Counted from the first letter of the stretch, positions 17,604-26,873 are shown. The stretch is 64,000 bases of DNA from Aureimonas sp. SA4125 (GCF_019973775.1 NZ_AP025032.1:992001-1056000), one strand, 5' to 3'. Translations and numbers: made by a program. Notes: a model not told the origin generated them from the sequence alone.

Positions 17604-19157
17604 TCAGGCGACGCTTAACTTCTGCCGCCGCGCCCTGACCAGAGCGACCAGCGGCTTGAGCCGGTGCCGCGAGGCTATCGCGACGATGACAAGGTAGACC
17701 AGGCCGCCCGCGAAGACCTCGATGGCCAGGCGCAGCAGCTGCTCTTCATCGCTCAAAAAGTGCCGAAGGCCAAGGACGACAGCCGCCATGGCGAGCGCGG
17801 CGCCTGCCGGAGCGAGAAACTGCTTGAGGTAGGTGGCTTGGCTGATGCCGACAAGACGGGACGCCATGCCCACGCTTGCAGGCCAGAAGAGGTAGGTCTT
17901 TACCGCGATCGCGATCACAACCGCGTCGACGCCGTACGAGTACCCGAAAGCAACGATGAGAATGGTGGCCACTTGCGAAATCAACTGATAGTAGAACCAC
18001 CAGGCTTCCCTGTTCTGGCTCTTGAACAGGGAAGCCTGAATGACGCCGATGCAGCTGAGCAGTCCGATGGCGCAGAAGCCCTGCAAAGGCAGGACAGCCG
18101 GGATCCATTTGGGATCGAAGATCAGGGGAACCACATCGTCCGCCACGATTGCGAGGCCGGCAAAGGCCGGGAAGGAAATCAAGGCGGATCCGTACGTTGC
18201 CAGCAGGAACGCCTCCCGCACCTTGCGCTGGTCGTTCTGCAGCGAGGAAAGCAGCGTGTGAGACACATTCCCGAGCGCACCGGCGATCACATCGTTCAGC
18301 ATGAGAAACACGCGCCGGGCAAAGTTGAAAATGCCGAGCGCGGCCGGACCCGCCAGCGAGCCGAAGGCGATCTGGTCGAGGCTCATCATCTGCATGAAAC
18401 GGTTGCCGGATGCAAAAATTCCGTAGTGGGCGATCTGGCGGAGCGACTGGAGACTAAAGGCAAAGCGCGGTCTCCACTCGACACTCAGGAAAGACGCCAC
18501 GCATGCAATCACCGACACGGTCACCTGCGAGACCGCCAGCGCCCAGAGACCGAAGCCAAAAAGCAGCAGTCCGATGCACAGAATGCCCGAAACGATGGCC
18601 GCGACAGTCGTGCGCAGGGCAAACAGGTTGAATCTCATCGATCGGATGATCAGCGCGTTCGGGACTGCCGCCGCCAGATCGAACAGGACTCGCGATCCCA
18701 GCACGGGTAGCAGCGCCGCCATGAGCGGCGCGCCCGTCAGACGGGCGATCGGCTCGGAAAGGGCGATGAGCAGGGCGTACAAGACCAGGGAAGAACCGAA
18801 ACACAGCCAAAAGATCGTATCGAGATGGCTCCGGCTGATCTGAGAGCGCTGCACCAACGCTTCGGCGAAGGCGGCAGGCGCGATGGCACTGACGAAAGAG
18901 CCAATGCTCGCGGCAAGCGCGACCAGTCCGAAATCGACCGGTGACAGGTAGCGCGAACTGATGATGAAAACCGCGCTGCTGGTCAGCGTTGGAACGATCA
19001 CGGTCACGCTGGACCAGATGACGCCACGCATGGCCGCCTTCTGCCGGCCCGTGGTCGGAGCGGCATATTCGTCAGGCAAAACGGGGATGCCGTTTGTCGG
19101 GTCGTCTCGCGATCGTCCGCTCTCGCTCAATGGCGATGGTCCTCTTCGGCCGTGCAC
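17604..19157 (-). CDS. exoT: Polysaccharide flippase (Wzx/ExoT-like, MOP superfamily)
   Basis: This multi-pass inner-membrane protein would flip undecaprenyl-linked repeat units to the periplasm. About twelve or more hydrophobic helices are visible, starting with VIWSSVTVIVPTLTSSAVFI near residue 45. The SRYLSPVDFGLVALA segment and the AFAEALVQR segment are typical of the WzxC/ExoT group. The C-terminus is short and basic. The first 40 residues are not hydrophobic, so an internal start is possible, but no better ribosome site was found. It is the promoter-proximal gene of the minus-strand EPS unit and is divergent from the priming transferase at 20048. Confidence 0.88.
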   Translation of the reverse strand: MHGRRGPSPLSESGRSRDDPTNGIPVLPDEYAAPTTGRQKAAMRGVIWSSVTVIVPTLTSSAVFIISSRYLSPVDFGLVALAASIGSFVSAIAPAAFAEALVQRSQISRSHLDTIFWLCFGSSLVLYALLIALSEPIARLTGAPLMAALLPVLGSRVLFDLAAAVPNALIIRSMRFNLFALRTTVAAIVSGILCIGLLLFGFGLWALAVSQVTVSVIACVASFLSVEWRPRFAFSLQSLRQIAHYGIFASGNRFMQMMSLDQIAFGSLAGPAALGIFNFARRVFLMLNDVIAGALGNVSHTLLSSLQNDQRKVREAFLLATYGSALISFPAFAGLAIVADDVVPLIFDPKWIPAVLPLQGFCAIGLLSCIGVIQASLFKSQNREAWWFYYQLISQVATILIVAFGYSYGVDAVVIAIAVKTYLFWPASVGMASRLVGISQATYLKQFLAPAGAALAMAAVVLGLRHFLSDEEQLLRLAIEVFAGGLVYLVIVAIASRHRLKPLVALVRARRQKLSVA

Positions 19158-19590
19158 GATTGTGTTTGGGTCCGGTTCCCAATGACGACCAAGGCATATT
19201 TCAAACGCTGTCAGTCTGCAATGGGCTATGCTCCAGGTCTGCCAGTCCGAAGCATCGATATCCTAGTCGCTCGCACGATATGGCAAGTAATATGCGGCAT
19301 GAATATCTAGTGAGAGTGTCGAGACCCATCGAAGGTGAGGTTCGACTGCATGCGTACATTTGCTGACATCGAGGGTCGTCTTGCATGGCTGCTTCGATCT
19401 GGCCTCATTCCGCGCTTCCGGAGAACAACGAGGAGAGGGCGTAAAGCCCGCGGGAAACCGCATGGATCAACGATGGGCAGGGTTGCCGGAACGGGTTGGC
19501 CCGCAGATGGCGGTTTCGCCGGAGCGATCCTGGCCGACTGGCGCCGTTGCGCGGGGGGCGAGTTCGATACAGAACTGCCTCCCGACTCCC

Positions 19591-19619
19591 GCGTCTGAGC
19601 GCCCCAGACGCTGATTTTT
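19591..19619 (+). terminator. Rho-independent terminator-like hairpin
   Basis: GCGTCTG (19591-19597) pairs perfectly with CAGACGC (19605-19611) around a 7-nt loop. TGA and five T follow. This is the best intrinsic-terminator shape in the EPS locus. It would end a plus-strand transcript arising between 19158 and 19590, although no clear gene lies there. Confidence 0.45.
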
Positions 19620-19641
19620 CGGCTGCTAATCGGCTGCTAAT
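19620..19641. repeat. Perfect tandem 11-bp direct repeat
   Basis: CGGCTGCTAAT occurs twice head to tail (19620-19630, 19631-19641), right after the terminator-like hairpin and about 400 bp before the priming transferase gene. The 11-bp period is close to one helical turn, as in some operator arrays. Confidence 0.55.
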
Positions 19642-20047
19642 TTCGCTCTCAGTTTATGACCTGTTGCTCCATACGGCAACACCCGCACTCCATGAGCGCC
19701 AAAAATTGCGTCCTCCTCGGCGCATGGCTGCCATGCAATGAGACGATGTCTCTGGTTAACAGCCCATATCGCTTGGAGTCGGCCCTGCTCATCTAGCGGT
19801 ATACATCAGCAATATTGATCAAAAATATCTAGGAAAAACAGAGTCTTGAAGGGGTCTGTACGAAAAGTTGGCAATTTCTCGCCGGTCCAAAGATGGTGTC
19901 ACGGCACGTCGTCTTGCCATGATTATGGCAGGACGGTCTAATTTGCATGAATTCGTTGCAAATATTCCTGTTGCACCGCAGCGAGGCATGGACTAACCCT
20001 TCCAAGGCCAGGGTAATAGACTGTTTACCTTACTGTGGTCTGAAAAA

Positions 20048-20806
20048 ATGGATGATGCAATGAGTATAGATGACGCATCCTCGGGTCGATATCAGGTATC
20101 ACGCGGATTACTGCCATCATATTGGAAATTTTCCTCTAACCGAAATCCAGTTGATGGCCAGCGCGTGCGCGGTCCTGACGAAAGTTCTTTTTATGTCCGA
20201 TTTGGCTTAAAGAGAGCGCTTGACATCATCGTCGCCTCATTGGTGATTATTTTTCTGGCTCCGATCCTGCTGATCATTTCTGTTGCGGTGGCGGTGCAGG
20301 GCGGAGTGCCTATTCTGTTCCGGCATCGCCGGATCGGCGTCGGCGAAAGAACCTTCGATTGTCTCAAGTTCCGCTCGATGGTGCGTGACTCCGAGGCGCA
20401 GCTGCAGAATCTCTTGCAGACATGCCCGGCCAGCCGGAAGGAGTGGGAGGAGACGCAGAAGCTGCGTCGCGATCCGCGCGTCCATACGGTCGGCAACATT
20501 TTGCGCAAGTCGAGCCTCGATGAATTGCCGCAGCTGATCAATGTGCTGCGAGGCGAAATGAGCCTTGTCGGTCCGCGGCCGATCGTTGCTGCTGAGATCC
20601 CGCGGTACGGCGACAAGTACGAGATCTACACGTCCGTTCGTCCGGGACTGACCGGCCTGTGGCAGGTCAGTGGCCGCAGCGACGTGGGCTATGGGGAGCG
20701 CGTCGCTCTCGACGTGCAGTATACGCAGTCGATCGGCCTCTGGAGCGACCTTCGCATTCTTGCCAAGACGGCGTGGGTCGTGGTTGCCGGACGCGGCAGT
20801 TGCTGA
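20048..20806 (+). CDS. exoY: Undecaprenyl-phosphate sugar-phosphate transferase (ExoY-like priming enzyme)
   Basis: This enzyme starts EPS synthesis by moving a sugar 1-phosphate from a nucleotide sugar to undecaprenyl phosphate at the inner membrane. A membrane segment spans about residues 57-82 (ALDIIVASLVIIFLAPILL). The bacterial sugar transferase domain follows, with RHRRIGVGERTFDCLKFRSM (about 95-114), SSLDELPQLINVLRGEMSLV with GPRP (about 158-183), and PGLTGLWQVSGRSD (about 205-218). The 252-residue length matches ExoY rather than the longer WbaP type. It is the first plus-strand gene after the long divergent intergenic region. In rhizobia ExoY transfers galactose 1-phosphate; that is likely here but inferred. 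Confidence 0.92.
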   Translation: MDDAMSIDDASSGRYQVSRGLLPSYWKFSSNRNPVDGQRVRGPDESSFYVRFGLKRALDIIVASLVIIFLAPILLIISVAVAVQGGVPILFRHRRIGVGERTFDCLKFRSMVRDSEAQLQNLLQTCPASRKEWEETQKLRRDPRVHTVGNILRKSSLDELPQLINVLRGEMSLVGPRPIVAAEIPRYGDKYEIYTSVRPGLTGLWQVSGRSDVGYGERVALDVQYTQSIGLWSDLRILAKTAWVVVAGRGSC

Positions 20807-20951
20807 GATAACTGCGACCTCAATCGCGCATCTTCGGCGACGATCTGACCGGCAGGTATCGAATTTGCATTTTCCATTGAGAAGCTATGAGTCCACAGGT
20901 CTCTCGCGGCGGTCGCGAGGGACCTTTTTTACTTCGAGCGACGCGATCGCG

Positions 20952-21542
20952 ATGCTGCTTCTCGTTGCCCTGCTGGTTCTGTCAGGGTGCCAGCTCTCTT
21001 CGTCGTCCGCATCGTATGCGGCAATCAACGACGGCGGTTTTTCCGTTGCCCAGGTCCCGATCGACAGGGTGCCGGCGCGGTATCGGCGTCAGACGGTGGC
21101 CTATGCCTCGCCATACGCTCCAGGGACGATCGTCATCGATCCTTCCAAAAACTTCTTGTACCTGATCGAGCCCGGCGGGCGCGCCTTGCGCTATGGCGTC
21201 AGCACGGGTGACGGCGCCTTTTCCTGGGCAGGCTCGGCTCAAATTGGGCGGAAGGCGCATTGGCCATCATGGTCGCCGACGCCTGAAATGATTGCGCGTT
21301 CCGCGGGGACGGGCACGAAGCCGAAGGGGAGGGCGCCGGGGGCTCTCAATCCTCTGGGAGCGCGGGCATTGTATCTTTTTCAGGACGGTCGCGACACGCT
21401 CTACAGGGTACACGGCACATCCGAGTGGTGGTCCATCGGGCGGACGGCCTCGTTGGGCTGCATTCGCTTGCTCAATCAGGACGTGATCGATCTCTTCGAC
21501 CGGGTGCCGCTCCATGCCACGGTGATCGTACTGCCTCGGTAG
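20952..21542 (+). CDS. L,D-transpeptidase (YkuD domain), lipoprotein
   Basis: YkuD enzymes cross-link peptidoglycan or attach proteins to it, using an active-site cysteine. The start at 20952 gives a lipoprotein signal (MLLLVALLVLSGC) with a clear lipobox. The catalytic domain follows from about residue 50 (PGTIVIDPSKNFLYLIE), with VHGTSEWWSIG and the active-site motif SLGCIRLLNQD near residue 170. The frame is open upstream to 20670, overlapping the priming transferase, so a longer N-terminus is possible; no strong ribosome site decides it. It lies 145 bp after the priming transferase on the same strand. An L,D-transpeptidase inside an EPS locus is unusual. Confidence 0.85.
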   Translation: MLLLVALLVLSGCQLSSSSASYAAINDGGFSVAQVPIDRVPARYRRQTVAYASPYAPGTIVIDPSKNFLYLIEPGGRALRYGVSTGDGAFSWAGSAQIGRKAHWPSWSPTPEMIARSAGTGTKPKGRAPGALNPLGARALYLFQDGRDTLYRVHGTSEWWSIGRTASLGCIRLLNQDVIDLFDRVPLHATVIVLPR

Positions 21543-21850
21543 GCGCCCTTTCCTGGCGGCGCTGCGAACTTCCTCGCCGAGGGACAAGGATGGCGACGCC
21601 TTGGTATCCGATGACGAAAAGGGCCGCCGGACCCAGATCAACGCGCAGAGCCGGGCGCACCTGCCTGATGAGCCAGATCGCATGTTCGGATTTCTCGCTT
21701 GAATCAGAGAGGGACGACAGCGTTTTCGGTGCGACGACCATGCTCCTATCCCGCGACACCATCGAAATTGACGCCGCAGTCGCCCACTCCCCAGCCCCCG
21801 CAACGGATCCCCGATCAAGCCGGATGGCCAGCCTGCGACCCGCGCGACCT
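21543..21850. other. Convergent intergenic region
   Basis: This 308-bp gap separates convergent genes. A minus-strand frame from 21762 to 21472 would encode about 96 residues with one hydrophobic stretch (AALFVIGYQGVAILV), but it overlaps the L,D-transpeptidase gene by 71 bp and has no family match. I see no terminator with a T-run. Confidence 0.3.
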
Positions 21851-22684
21851 TCACGGGGGCGTCGGTGCATCCAGCGCGAAAGTCCGATAGCCGTTGTTGG
21901 GCCTGGGAAGGTCAATGGTGAGATTGAAGCGCCAGTCGTCGCTCACCTCTTTGGAAAAACGGATGCGGACGCCGTCCTGGGTAAGGTTGAACGGCTTGAG
22001 ACGCGATATGTTCAATTTCGCTGTCTGCGGCATATCCAGATGCATGGCCGCATAGAGCTTCGCCATTCGCTCATTCAGTTCGACGGTGCCCGTTAGGGCG
22101 GCACTCGCCGTGGGCGCCACCAGCTTAAAACGCAGGAAGCCGACCCGCGTCTCGTCTTCGCCTCGCGCCATCGCGAAGATGCTGGAGGATTGTGGGTTAT
22201 TGGTCGCTGCCAGCTTCCCGCTCGCCAGGCATTCCCACTCGTCGGGATACACCACGCTTTTCGACCAGTGGGCAAGGGCGTCGTCAGTCGACATCGCCTT
22301 GCACAGTGAGAGCGGCTCTATCACGATTTGACGCTGGAAAGTTAACCCGGATCGAAGGGGCGCTGGCCGCGATGCAAAAAGTCGCGGATTGATTTCGGTC
22401 AGCACAGCGTCGCCATCCGATGCGATCGGCTGCGGCGCTTCCTTTGCCGCCGGACCGTCGTGGTGAACCACGGCCGGCACACTGCGATCGCCGGTTGCGA
22501 CATCCTGAACGCCCGAACGCCAATAAACCGCAACGGCGGCACAACCACAGATCGCGCCAACCAAAAGCAGCCTCATCACCATCAGGGCGATGCTGTGGTC
22601 CGACAGCGACGACGTTAAGCGGTGCCCTCTTGGACCACCCAGGTCTGTCGCTGGAAACGATGGGGGCCTGTCAGCACCGACCAT
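21851..22684 (-). CDS. Membrane-anchored protein of unknown function in the EPS locus
   Basis: I do not recognise this protein with certainty; it may belong to a domain of unknown function restricted to Rhizobiales. A single N-terminal membrane helix (MRLLLVGAICGCAAVAVYW, about residues 37-55) is followed by a periplasmic domain of about 200 residues with three cysteines (LCKAM, WECLA region) and a conserved-looking end (FNLTIDLPRPNNGYRTFALD). ATG 22684 is chosen because AGGA lies about 7 nt upstream; ATG 22582 right before the helix is possible. It is the only minus-strand gene in the right half of the EPS locus. A role in EPS control or modification is inferred from position. Confidence 0.6.
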   Translation of the reverse strand: MVGADRPPSFPATDLGGPRGHRLTSSLSDHSIALMVMRLLLVGAICGCAAVAVYWRSGVQDVATGDRSVPAVVHHDGPAAKEAPQPIASDGDAVLTEINPRLFASRPAPLRSGLTFQRQIVIEPLSLCKAMSTDDALAHWSKSVVYPDEWECLASGKLAATNNPQSSSIFAMARGEDETRVGFLRFKLVAPTASAALTGTVELNERMAKLYAAMHLDMPQTAKLNISRLKPFNLTQDGVRIRFSKEVSDDWRFNLTIDLPRPNNGYRTFALDAPTPP

Positions 22685-22971
22685 ACCGATCCTATTTCGA
22701 GCCTCTGCGCGGGCAAAGCCTGCCTACCCTCATCGGCGCAGATTGCAGCCGAACCGCCAGTGGACCTGCCTTCTACGATACCTTATAAGGCCGCGTAACA
22801 TCAAGGCGCGACATCCAAATCACAGATCATCTCTGCATGCACACGGGCCAAATCTAGAAATCGGCATGACCCCATTATCAATTTCTCCCTTTTTCCTTCT
22901 TCCTGTTTCTGCGTTTCATGAACCAGACTTCGACGGGCCGGGATGCGCGGGAAGAAGCATGAACAGCAACT

Positions 22972-24450
22972 ATGCCGGTTGCCTCGCTCGCGTGTCGCAA
23001 AGGTAATTCAACCGTGGAAAGTCGGAGCGTTGGGCTTCCCCTTGCCCTTGAAGGGCCCTCGCGCCTGAAACTCATCGGCCGCGGGCTCGTCTATCTCGGC
23101 CTATTGGCGGCTGTTTTGCCGAAAGGGTCGCCAAACGCGATCGCGCTCCTCGCCTGCGGCCTGCCCATCGGTCTGGCTGCTCTCCTGGCAAGCATGGTCC
23201 CCAGTCGCAATCCGGCGATCGCTGCCACTGTGCACTACAGCATGGCGCTGATCATCGGGCTGGTCATCTACATTCTGCTGCAGTCGTGGCAGTTTCCAGG
23301 CAATCCTTTTGCACATGCGATATGGACTGAGATGGGACCGTTGATCGAACCCGCCGGTGGAGCGGTTTCGGTGGAGCCCTCGGCGACACGCCTTGCCTTG
23401 TTCAATCTGGTCCCGCCCTTTCTGCTCTATGCTGCCATCCTGGCGTTATTCGACAGCGACCGGGCCGCCTTCCGCCTTATTGCCTTCTTAGCCGTGCTGG
23501 GCGGTTGCTTTGCTCTGTTCGGAGTGGTGCAGATTGTTTGGGCGCCGCACAGTCTGATGTTTTTCCCCAAGCAATTCTACATCGGCTCGCTGACAAGCGT
23601 CTTCGTCAATCCGAACACCGCCGGAACGTTTCTTGGGCTCGCCAGTCTTGTTGCTCTTTCTTGGCTCCTGCGGACGCTCGGCGACACCGGCGTCGCCGAG
23701 CCGCTCAAAAATCTCTTCAGCGATGAGACACTCAGGCCGTGGCGCGGCAGAATCTGCGCGATTTGCTTGATGTTCGGGCTGGTGCTTCTGGCGTTTTTTC
23801 TCACCAAGTCGCGGGGCGCGATGCTGGCGACGCTGGCGAGTTACATGGTCGTCATGCCTCTGCTGACGTCAGGCTCCAGATCCTCGCTGCGGCGGGGGCT
23901 TTTCAAGGGCGCACTGGCGGATTTGACCCATTCCCGGGCGGCTGGGATCGCGATCGCGCTTGGCGGGGTCGTGCTGGTGTCCGTCCTGTTCGGGACTCAG
24001 GCCCTGTATCGCCTGGAGCGTCAGGGTGTAGATGTCGCACGCTTCTGCGTCTATGCCGCGTCCTGGCATGCCTTTGCAGACAACTGGCTGCTGGGCACCG
24101 GTTTCGGCACGTTTCAGAGCATTTTCCCAAGCTATCGGCTGCCCGACTGCGATATCTCCCGTGTTTTCGAACGCGCCCACAATTTCTATCTTGAGGGCAT
24201 GCTCGGTCTCGGGATCGGGTTCATTCCGATCGCAATTTTAACCTATTGGCATGTGATATCGAACCTGCTTGTCGGACTTCGAACCCGGCGGAAATACCGC
24301 TTCGTTGCAATTGCCGGGCTGGGCGGTGTGCTGCTTGTCACCCTGCATGGATTGGTCGATTTTTCGCTCCAGATTCCTGGCATGGCGGCCTACTTCGCCA
24401 GTTTTCTTGCGGCGTCGACTGTCATCGCGCTGCGACGAGCGCCAAGGTAG
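22972..24450 (+). CDS. O-antigen polymerase/ligase-family membrane protein (Wzy-like)
   Basis: This is a polytopic inner-membrane protein of about 490 residues with ten to twelve predicted helices. The Wzy_C-type core is visible: a long periplasmic loop around SWHAFADNWLLGTGFGTFQSIFPSY (split near residue 360-385) followed by RAHNFYLEGMLGLGIGF, whose H-N-x-Y-L-E pattern is diagnostic for O-antigen ligase/polymerase proteins. It would join repeat units or transfer the polymer in the periplasm. GTG 23014, with AAAGG ten nt before it, is an alternative start. It is one of two Wzy-type proteins in the locus; the other is at 28190. Confidence 0.85.
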   Translation: MPVASLACRKGNSTVESRSVGLPLALEGPSRLKLIGRGLVYLGLLAAVLPKGSPNAIALLACGLPIGLAALLASMVPSRNPAIAATVHYSMALIIGLVIYILLQSWQFPGNPFAHAIWTEMGPLIEPAGGAVSVEPSATRLALFNLVPPFLLYAAILALFDSDRAAFRLIAFLAVLGGCFALFGVVQIVWAPHSLMFFPKQFYIGSLTSVFVNPNTAGTFLGLASLVALSWLLRTLGDTGVAEPLKNLFSDETLRPWRGRICAICLMFGLVLLAFFLTKSRGAMLATLASYMVVMPLLTSGSRSSLRRGLFKGALADLTHSRAAGIAIALGGVVLVSVLFGTQALYRLERQGVDVARFCVYAASWHAFADNWLLGTGFGTFQSIFPSYRLPDCDISRVFERAHNFYLEGMLGLGIGFIPIAILTYWHVISNLLVGLRTRRKYRFVAIAGLGGVLLVTLHGLVDFSLQIPGMAAYFASFLAASTVIALRRAPR

Positions 24451-24696
24451 ACGACCTTGAGTCACATCGATCCGGTGCGCGGATCGGGCGTCCGGTTGCC
24501 GCGCAAGCGTTAGTTTTCCGCGGCCACAAGTTCACGTCGGACAGAGATTCTGGCGGAGGCCAAAGCCCTGCAGCGTTGAATTTGGCGGAGCGCGGCGCAT
24601 CGGTGCTCTTAGGCATAATCGCGACCTGTCGGGGCCCTCATGTTGCAGGGCACAATAATTTGGCCTATTTTCGCGCCACGAGGGCCAGGAGACGGC

Positions 24697-25866
24697 ATGC
24701 TACACATACTGTACCTGGTGCACGACCTTGATGACCCTGCCGTCCGACGCCGTGTGATGATGCTGGTTTTCGGTGGGGCCGAGGTCACCCTAGCCGGCTT
24801 TCGACGCAGCAACCTTCCCGTGCGAGAGATTGCCGGAATTCAGCCGATCGACCTCGGCAGCACCGCCGACGGAAAGTTCGTGCAACGCCTCATGGCCATT
24901 TCCGCGGCGGGGTTGCAGCTTGGCCGTCGCCTCGCCTCGGTGCGGGCGCCGGATATCATTATCGCCCGCAATCTTGAAATGCTGGCTTTGGCCAACCGGG
25001 CCCGGAGTCTTTTCGGCGGCAGCGCGCCGATCGTCTACGAGTGTCTCGACATCCATCGTCTTCTGCTGCGCGACGACGCCGTCGGCCGCAGCATGCGGAG
25101 CGTCGAGCGGAGGCTGCTGCGCAATGCCAGCCTTCTGATAACGAGTTCCCCTGCCTTCCTGCGCGAGTATTTCGCGCAGCGACAGGAGGCCAACCTGCCG
25201 ACATTTCTTTTGGAGAACAAGGTGCTCTCGCTGGGCGAGGGGGACGCGCCCGCGGGGTCGACGGCTGCAGACTTCGATGCGCCGATGCGAATCGGCTGGT
25301 TCGGCGCGCTTCGTTGCCGGAAATCGCTGGCGCTCCTGTCGGACTTCACCCGCCAGATGCGCGGGCGCTGCGAGGTGACGCTGCGCGGACGGCCGGCCCG
25401 CTCCGAATTTGCGGATTTCGAGGCGCAGGTTGCCGCAGAGCCGTATCTTGCCTTCCAGGGGCCATACCGTAATCCGGAGGATCTGGCGGCGATCTATGCC
25501 GCGGTTCATTTCGTCTGGGCGATCGATTTCTTCGAGGCCGGACTCAACTCAGACTGGCTTCTGCCCAATCGCCTGTACGAGGGATGCGGCCATGGCGTCG
25601 TACCCATCGCGATGGCCGGCACCGAGACGGCCCGCTTTCTTGCCGAGCATGAAATGGGGCTGATCCTCGATGAGGCGACTCCCGAAGCCCTGGTCCGACT
25701 CATGTCGTCAATCGATGCCGCACGCTACCACGCCGAGCGCGAGCGCGTTGCCGCCTGGCCACCGCAGCGCTGGATTGCAGACAAAGCCGACTGCCAGTCT
25801 TTGGTGGCGCGGCTGCGCGAACTGGTCGCTGCCGAGGGCAGACCTGTATGGGAGAGCGCCGCGTGA
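24697..25866 (+). CDS. exoL: GT-B glycosyltransferase (ExoL-like)
   Basis: The N-terminus (MLHILYLVHDLDDPAVRRRV, residues 1-20, then GGAEVTLAGFRR) resembles ExoL, a glucosyltransferase of succinoglycan assembly. The C-terminal Rossmann half has IGWFGALRCRKSLALL at about residue 205 and LNSDWLLPNRLYEGCGHG at about 290, the nucleotide-sugar side of a GT-B fold. ATG 24697 is chosen because AGGAG sits 6 nt upstream; the frame runs back to 24640. The stop overlaps the next gene by four bases (GTGA), so the two are translationally coupled. The exact linkage is inferred from similarity only. Confidence 0.8.
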   Translation: MLHILYLVHDLDDPAVRRRVMMLVFGGAEVTLAGFRRSNLPVREIAGIQPIDLGSTADGKFVQRLMAISAAGLQLGRRLASVRAPDIIIARNLEMLALANRARSLFGGSAPIVYECLDIHRLLLRDDAVGRSMRSVERRLLRNASLLITSSPAFLREYFAQRQEANLPTFLLENKVLSLGEGDAPAGSTAADFDAPMRIGWFGALRCRKSLALLSDFTRQMRGRCEVTLRGRPARSEFADFEAQVAAEPYLAFQGPYRNPEDLAAIYAAVHFVWAIDFFEAGLNSDWLLPNRLYEGCGHGVVPIAMAGTETARFLAEHEMGLILDEATPEALVRLMSSIDAARYHAERERVAAWPPQRWIADKADCQSLVARLRELVAAEGRPVWESAA

Positions 25867-26873
25867 CTGAACTGAGTCGGCTGGACGCTTCGCCCAGCTC
25901 TGGGCTGATCGTCATTCCCTGTCTGAACGAAGCGGCCAATATCGAGGGTCTCGTGGCCGACATGCACGCGGCAGCCGAGCGGCAGGACCTGACGCTCGTC
26001 GTCGCCGACGGTGGCAGCACCGATGGCACTTTGCAGATCCTCGACAAGATCGCCCCGCGTTTTCCGCGGCTCATCGTCGTTGCCAATCCGCGCCGGCTTC
26101 AAAGTGCGGCGCTGAATTTAGTCGCCGAGCGTTTCGGTGAATCGGCCGAGTTTCTCATTCGCGTCGATGCCCATGGCGAGTACCCCTCCAATTACTGTGA
26201 CCAGTTGATTGAAGAAATGCGCGCCACGAACGCCGATTCCGTCGTCGTGGGGATGGTCACGCAGGGCGCGGCCGGCTTTCAAAGGGCGGCGGCCGCCGCG
26301 CAGAACTCCAAGCTCGGCAATGGCGGTTCGAAGCACCGGAGCGGTGCCCGCGGCCACTGGATCGACCACGGGCATCATGCCCTGATGCGGCTCGAGGCAT
26401 TTCGCGCCGTTGGCGGCTACGACGAAAGCTTCAGCCACAACGAGGATGCAGAACTCGATACCCGGCTGGGAGCCGCAGGCTACCGCATCTGGATGACGGA
26501 TCGGACGCACATGCGCTACTTCCCGCGCTCGACCATTTCGGGCTTGTTCAAACAGTATCTCGGCTATGGCGGCGGAAGGGCAAGGAACCTCCTGAAGCAC
26601 GGCAACCGACCCAAGCCCAGGCAATCGATCCTGCTGCTGGTCGCGCCCTTCGTCGTCCTCAGTCTTCTGGGGCCGATCTGGTGGTGGGCGGCGTTGCCGG
26701 CGGCTGCCTGGGCGGTCGCTTGCCTTGGGTATGGTGCGGTGGTGGCCGCGAGAACCGGGGCGGGTCCAATGGTCGGAGTGGCTGCGATGGTGATGCACTT
26801 CGCCTGGTCGACCGGGTTCTGGCTGCATCTGTTGACCCCGCGGACCCGGCCGGCGCCGAGCTTGGCAGCATGA
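25863..26873 (+). CDS. exoA: Family 2 glycosyltransferase with C-terminal membrane helices (ExoA-like)
   Basis: ExoA adds an early sugar to the lipid-linked repeat unit of succinoglycan. The GT-A domain starts with SGLIVIPCLNEAANIEGLV (about 13-31), then VVADGGSTDGTLQIL (about 46-60), and RVDAHGEYP as the metal site (about 97-105). GYDESFSHNEDAELDTRLG (about 185-203) carries the ED motif. The C-terminal 90 residues form three hydrophobic helices, as in ExoA. GTG 25863 overlaps the ExoL-like stop by four bases; ATG 25848 is another option. The stop overlaps the next gene by four bases (ATGA). Confidence 0.9.
   Translation: MTELSRLDASPSSGLIVIPCLNEAANIEGLVADMHAAAERQDLTLVVADGGSTDGTLQILDKIAPRFPRLIVVANPRRLQSAALNLVAERFGESAEFLIRVDAHGEYPSNYCDQLIEEMRATNADSVVVGMVTQGAAGFQRAAAAAQNSKLGNGGSKHRSGARGHWIDHGHHALMRLEAFRAVGGYDESFSHNEDAELDTRLGAAGYRIWMTDRTHMRYFPRSTISGLFKQYLGYGGGRARNLLKHGNRPKPRQSILLLVAPFVVLSLLGPIWWWAALPAAAWAVACLGYGAVVAARTGAGPMVGVAAMVMHFAWSTGFWLHLLTPRTRPAPSLAA

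Larger units (their letters stand above)
19158..20047. other. Long divergent intergenic region between flippase and priming transferase
   Basis: No convincing protein gene is seen in 890 bp. It is flanked by outward-facing EPS genes, so it should contain two promoters. Features seen are a terminator-like hairpin (19591-19619), a perfect tandem repeat (19620-19641), and an AT-rich stretch from about 19650 to 20047 with three TTGCA boxes at 19943, 19956 and 19971. A plus-strand frame at 19335-19598 ends right before the hairpin but lacks protein-like composition. The region could hold a small RNA. Confidence 0.4.

Noticed and set aside
19335..19598. Possible small protein ending just before the terminator-like hairpin
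   Set aside because: There is no ribosome site, the composition is Arg/Gly-rich as in shadow frames, and no motif was seen. A small RNA is the more likely explanation if anything is transcribed.
21472..21762. Possible 96-residue minus-strand gene between the L,D-transpeptidase and the membrane-anchored unknown protein
   Set aside because: It overlaps the transpeptidase gene by 71 bp, has no clear ribosome site, and shows only one weak hydrophobic stretch. Evidence is too thin to call it.
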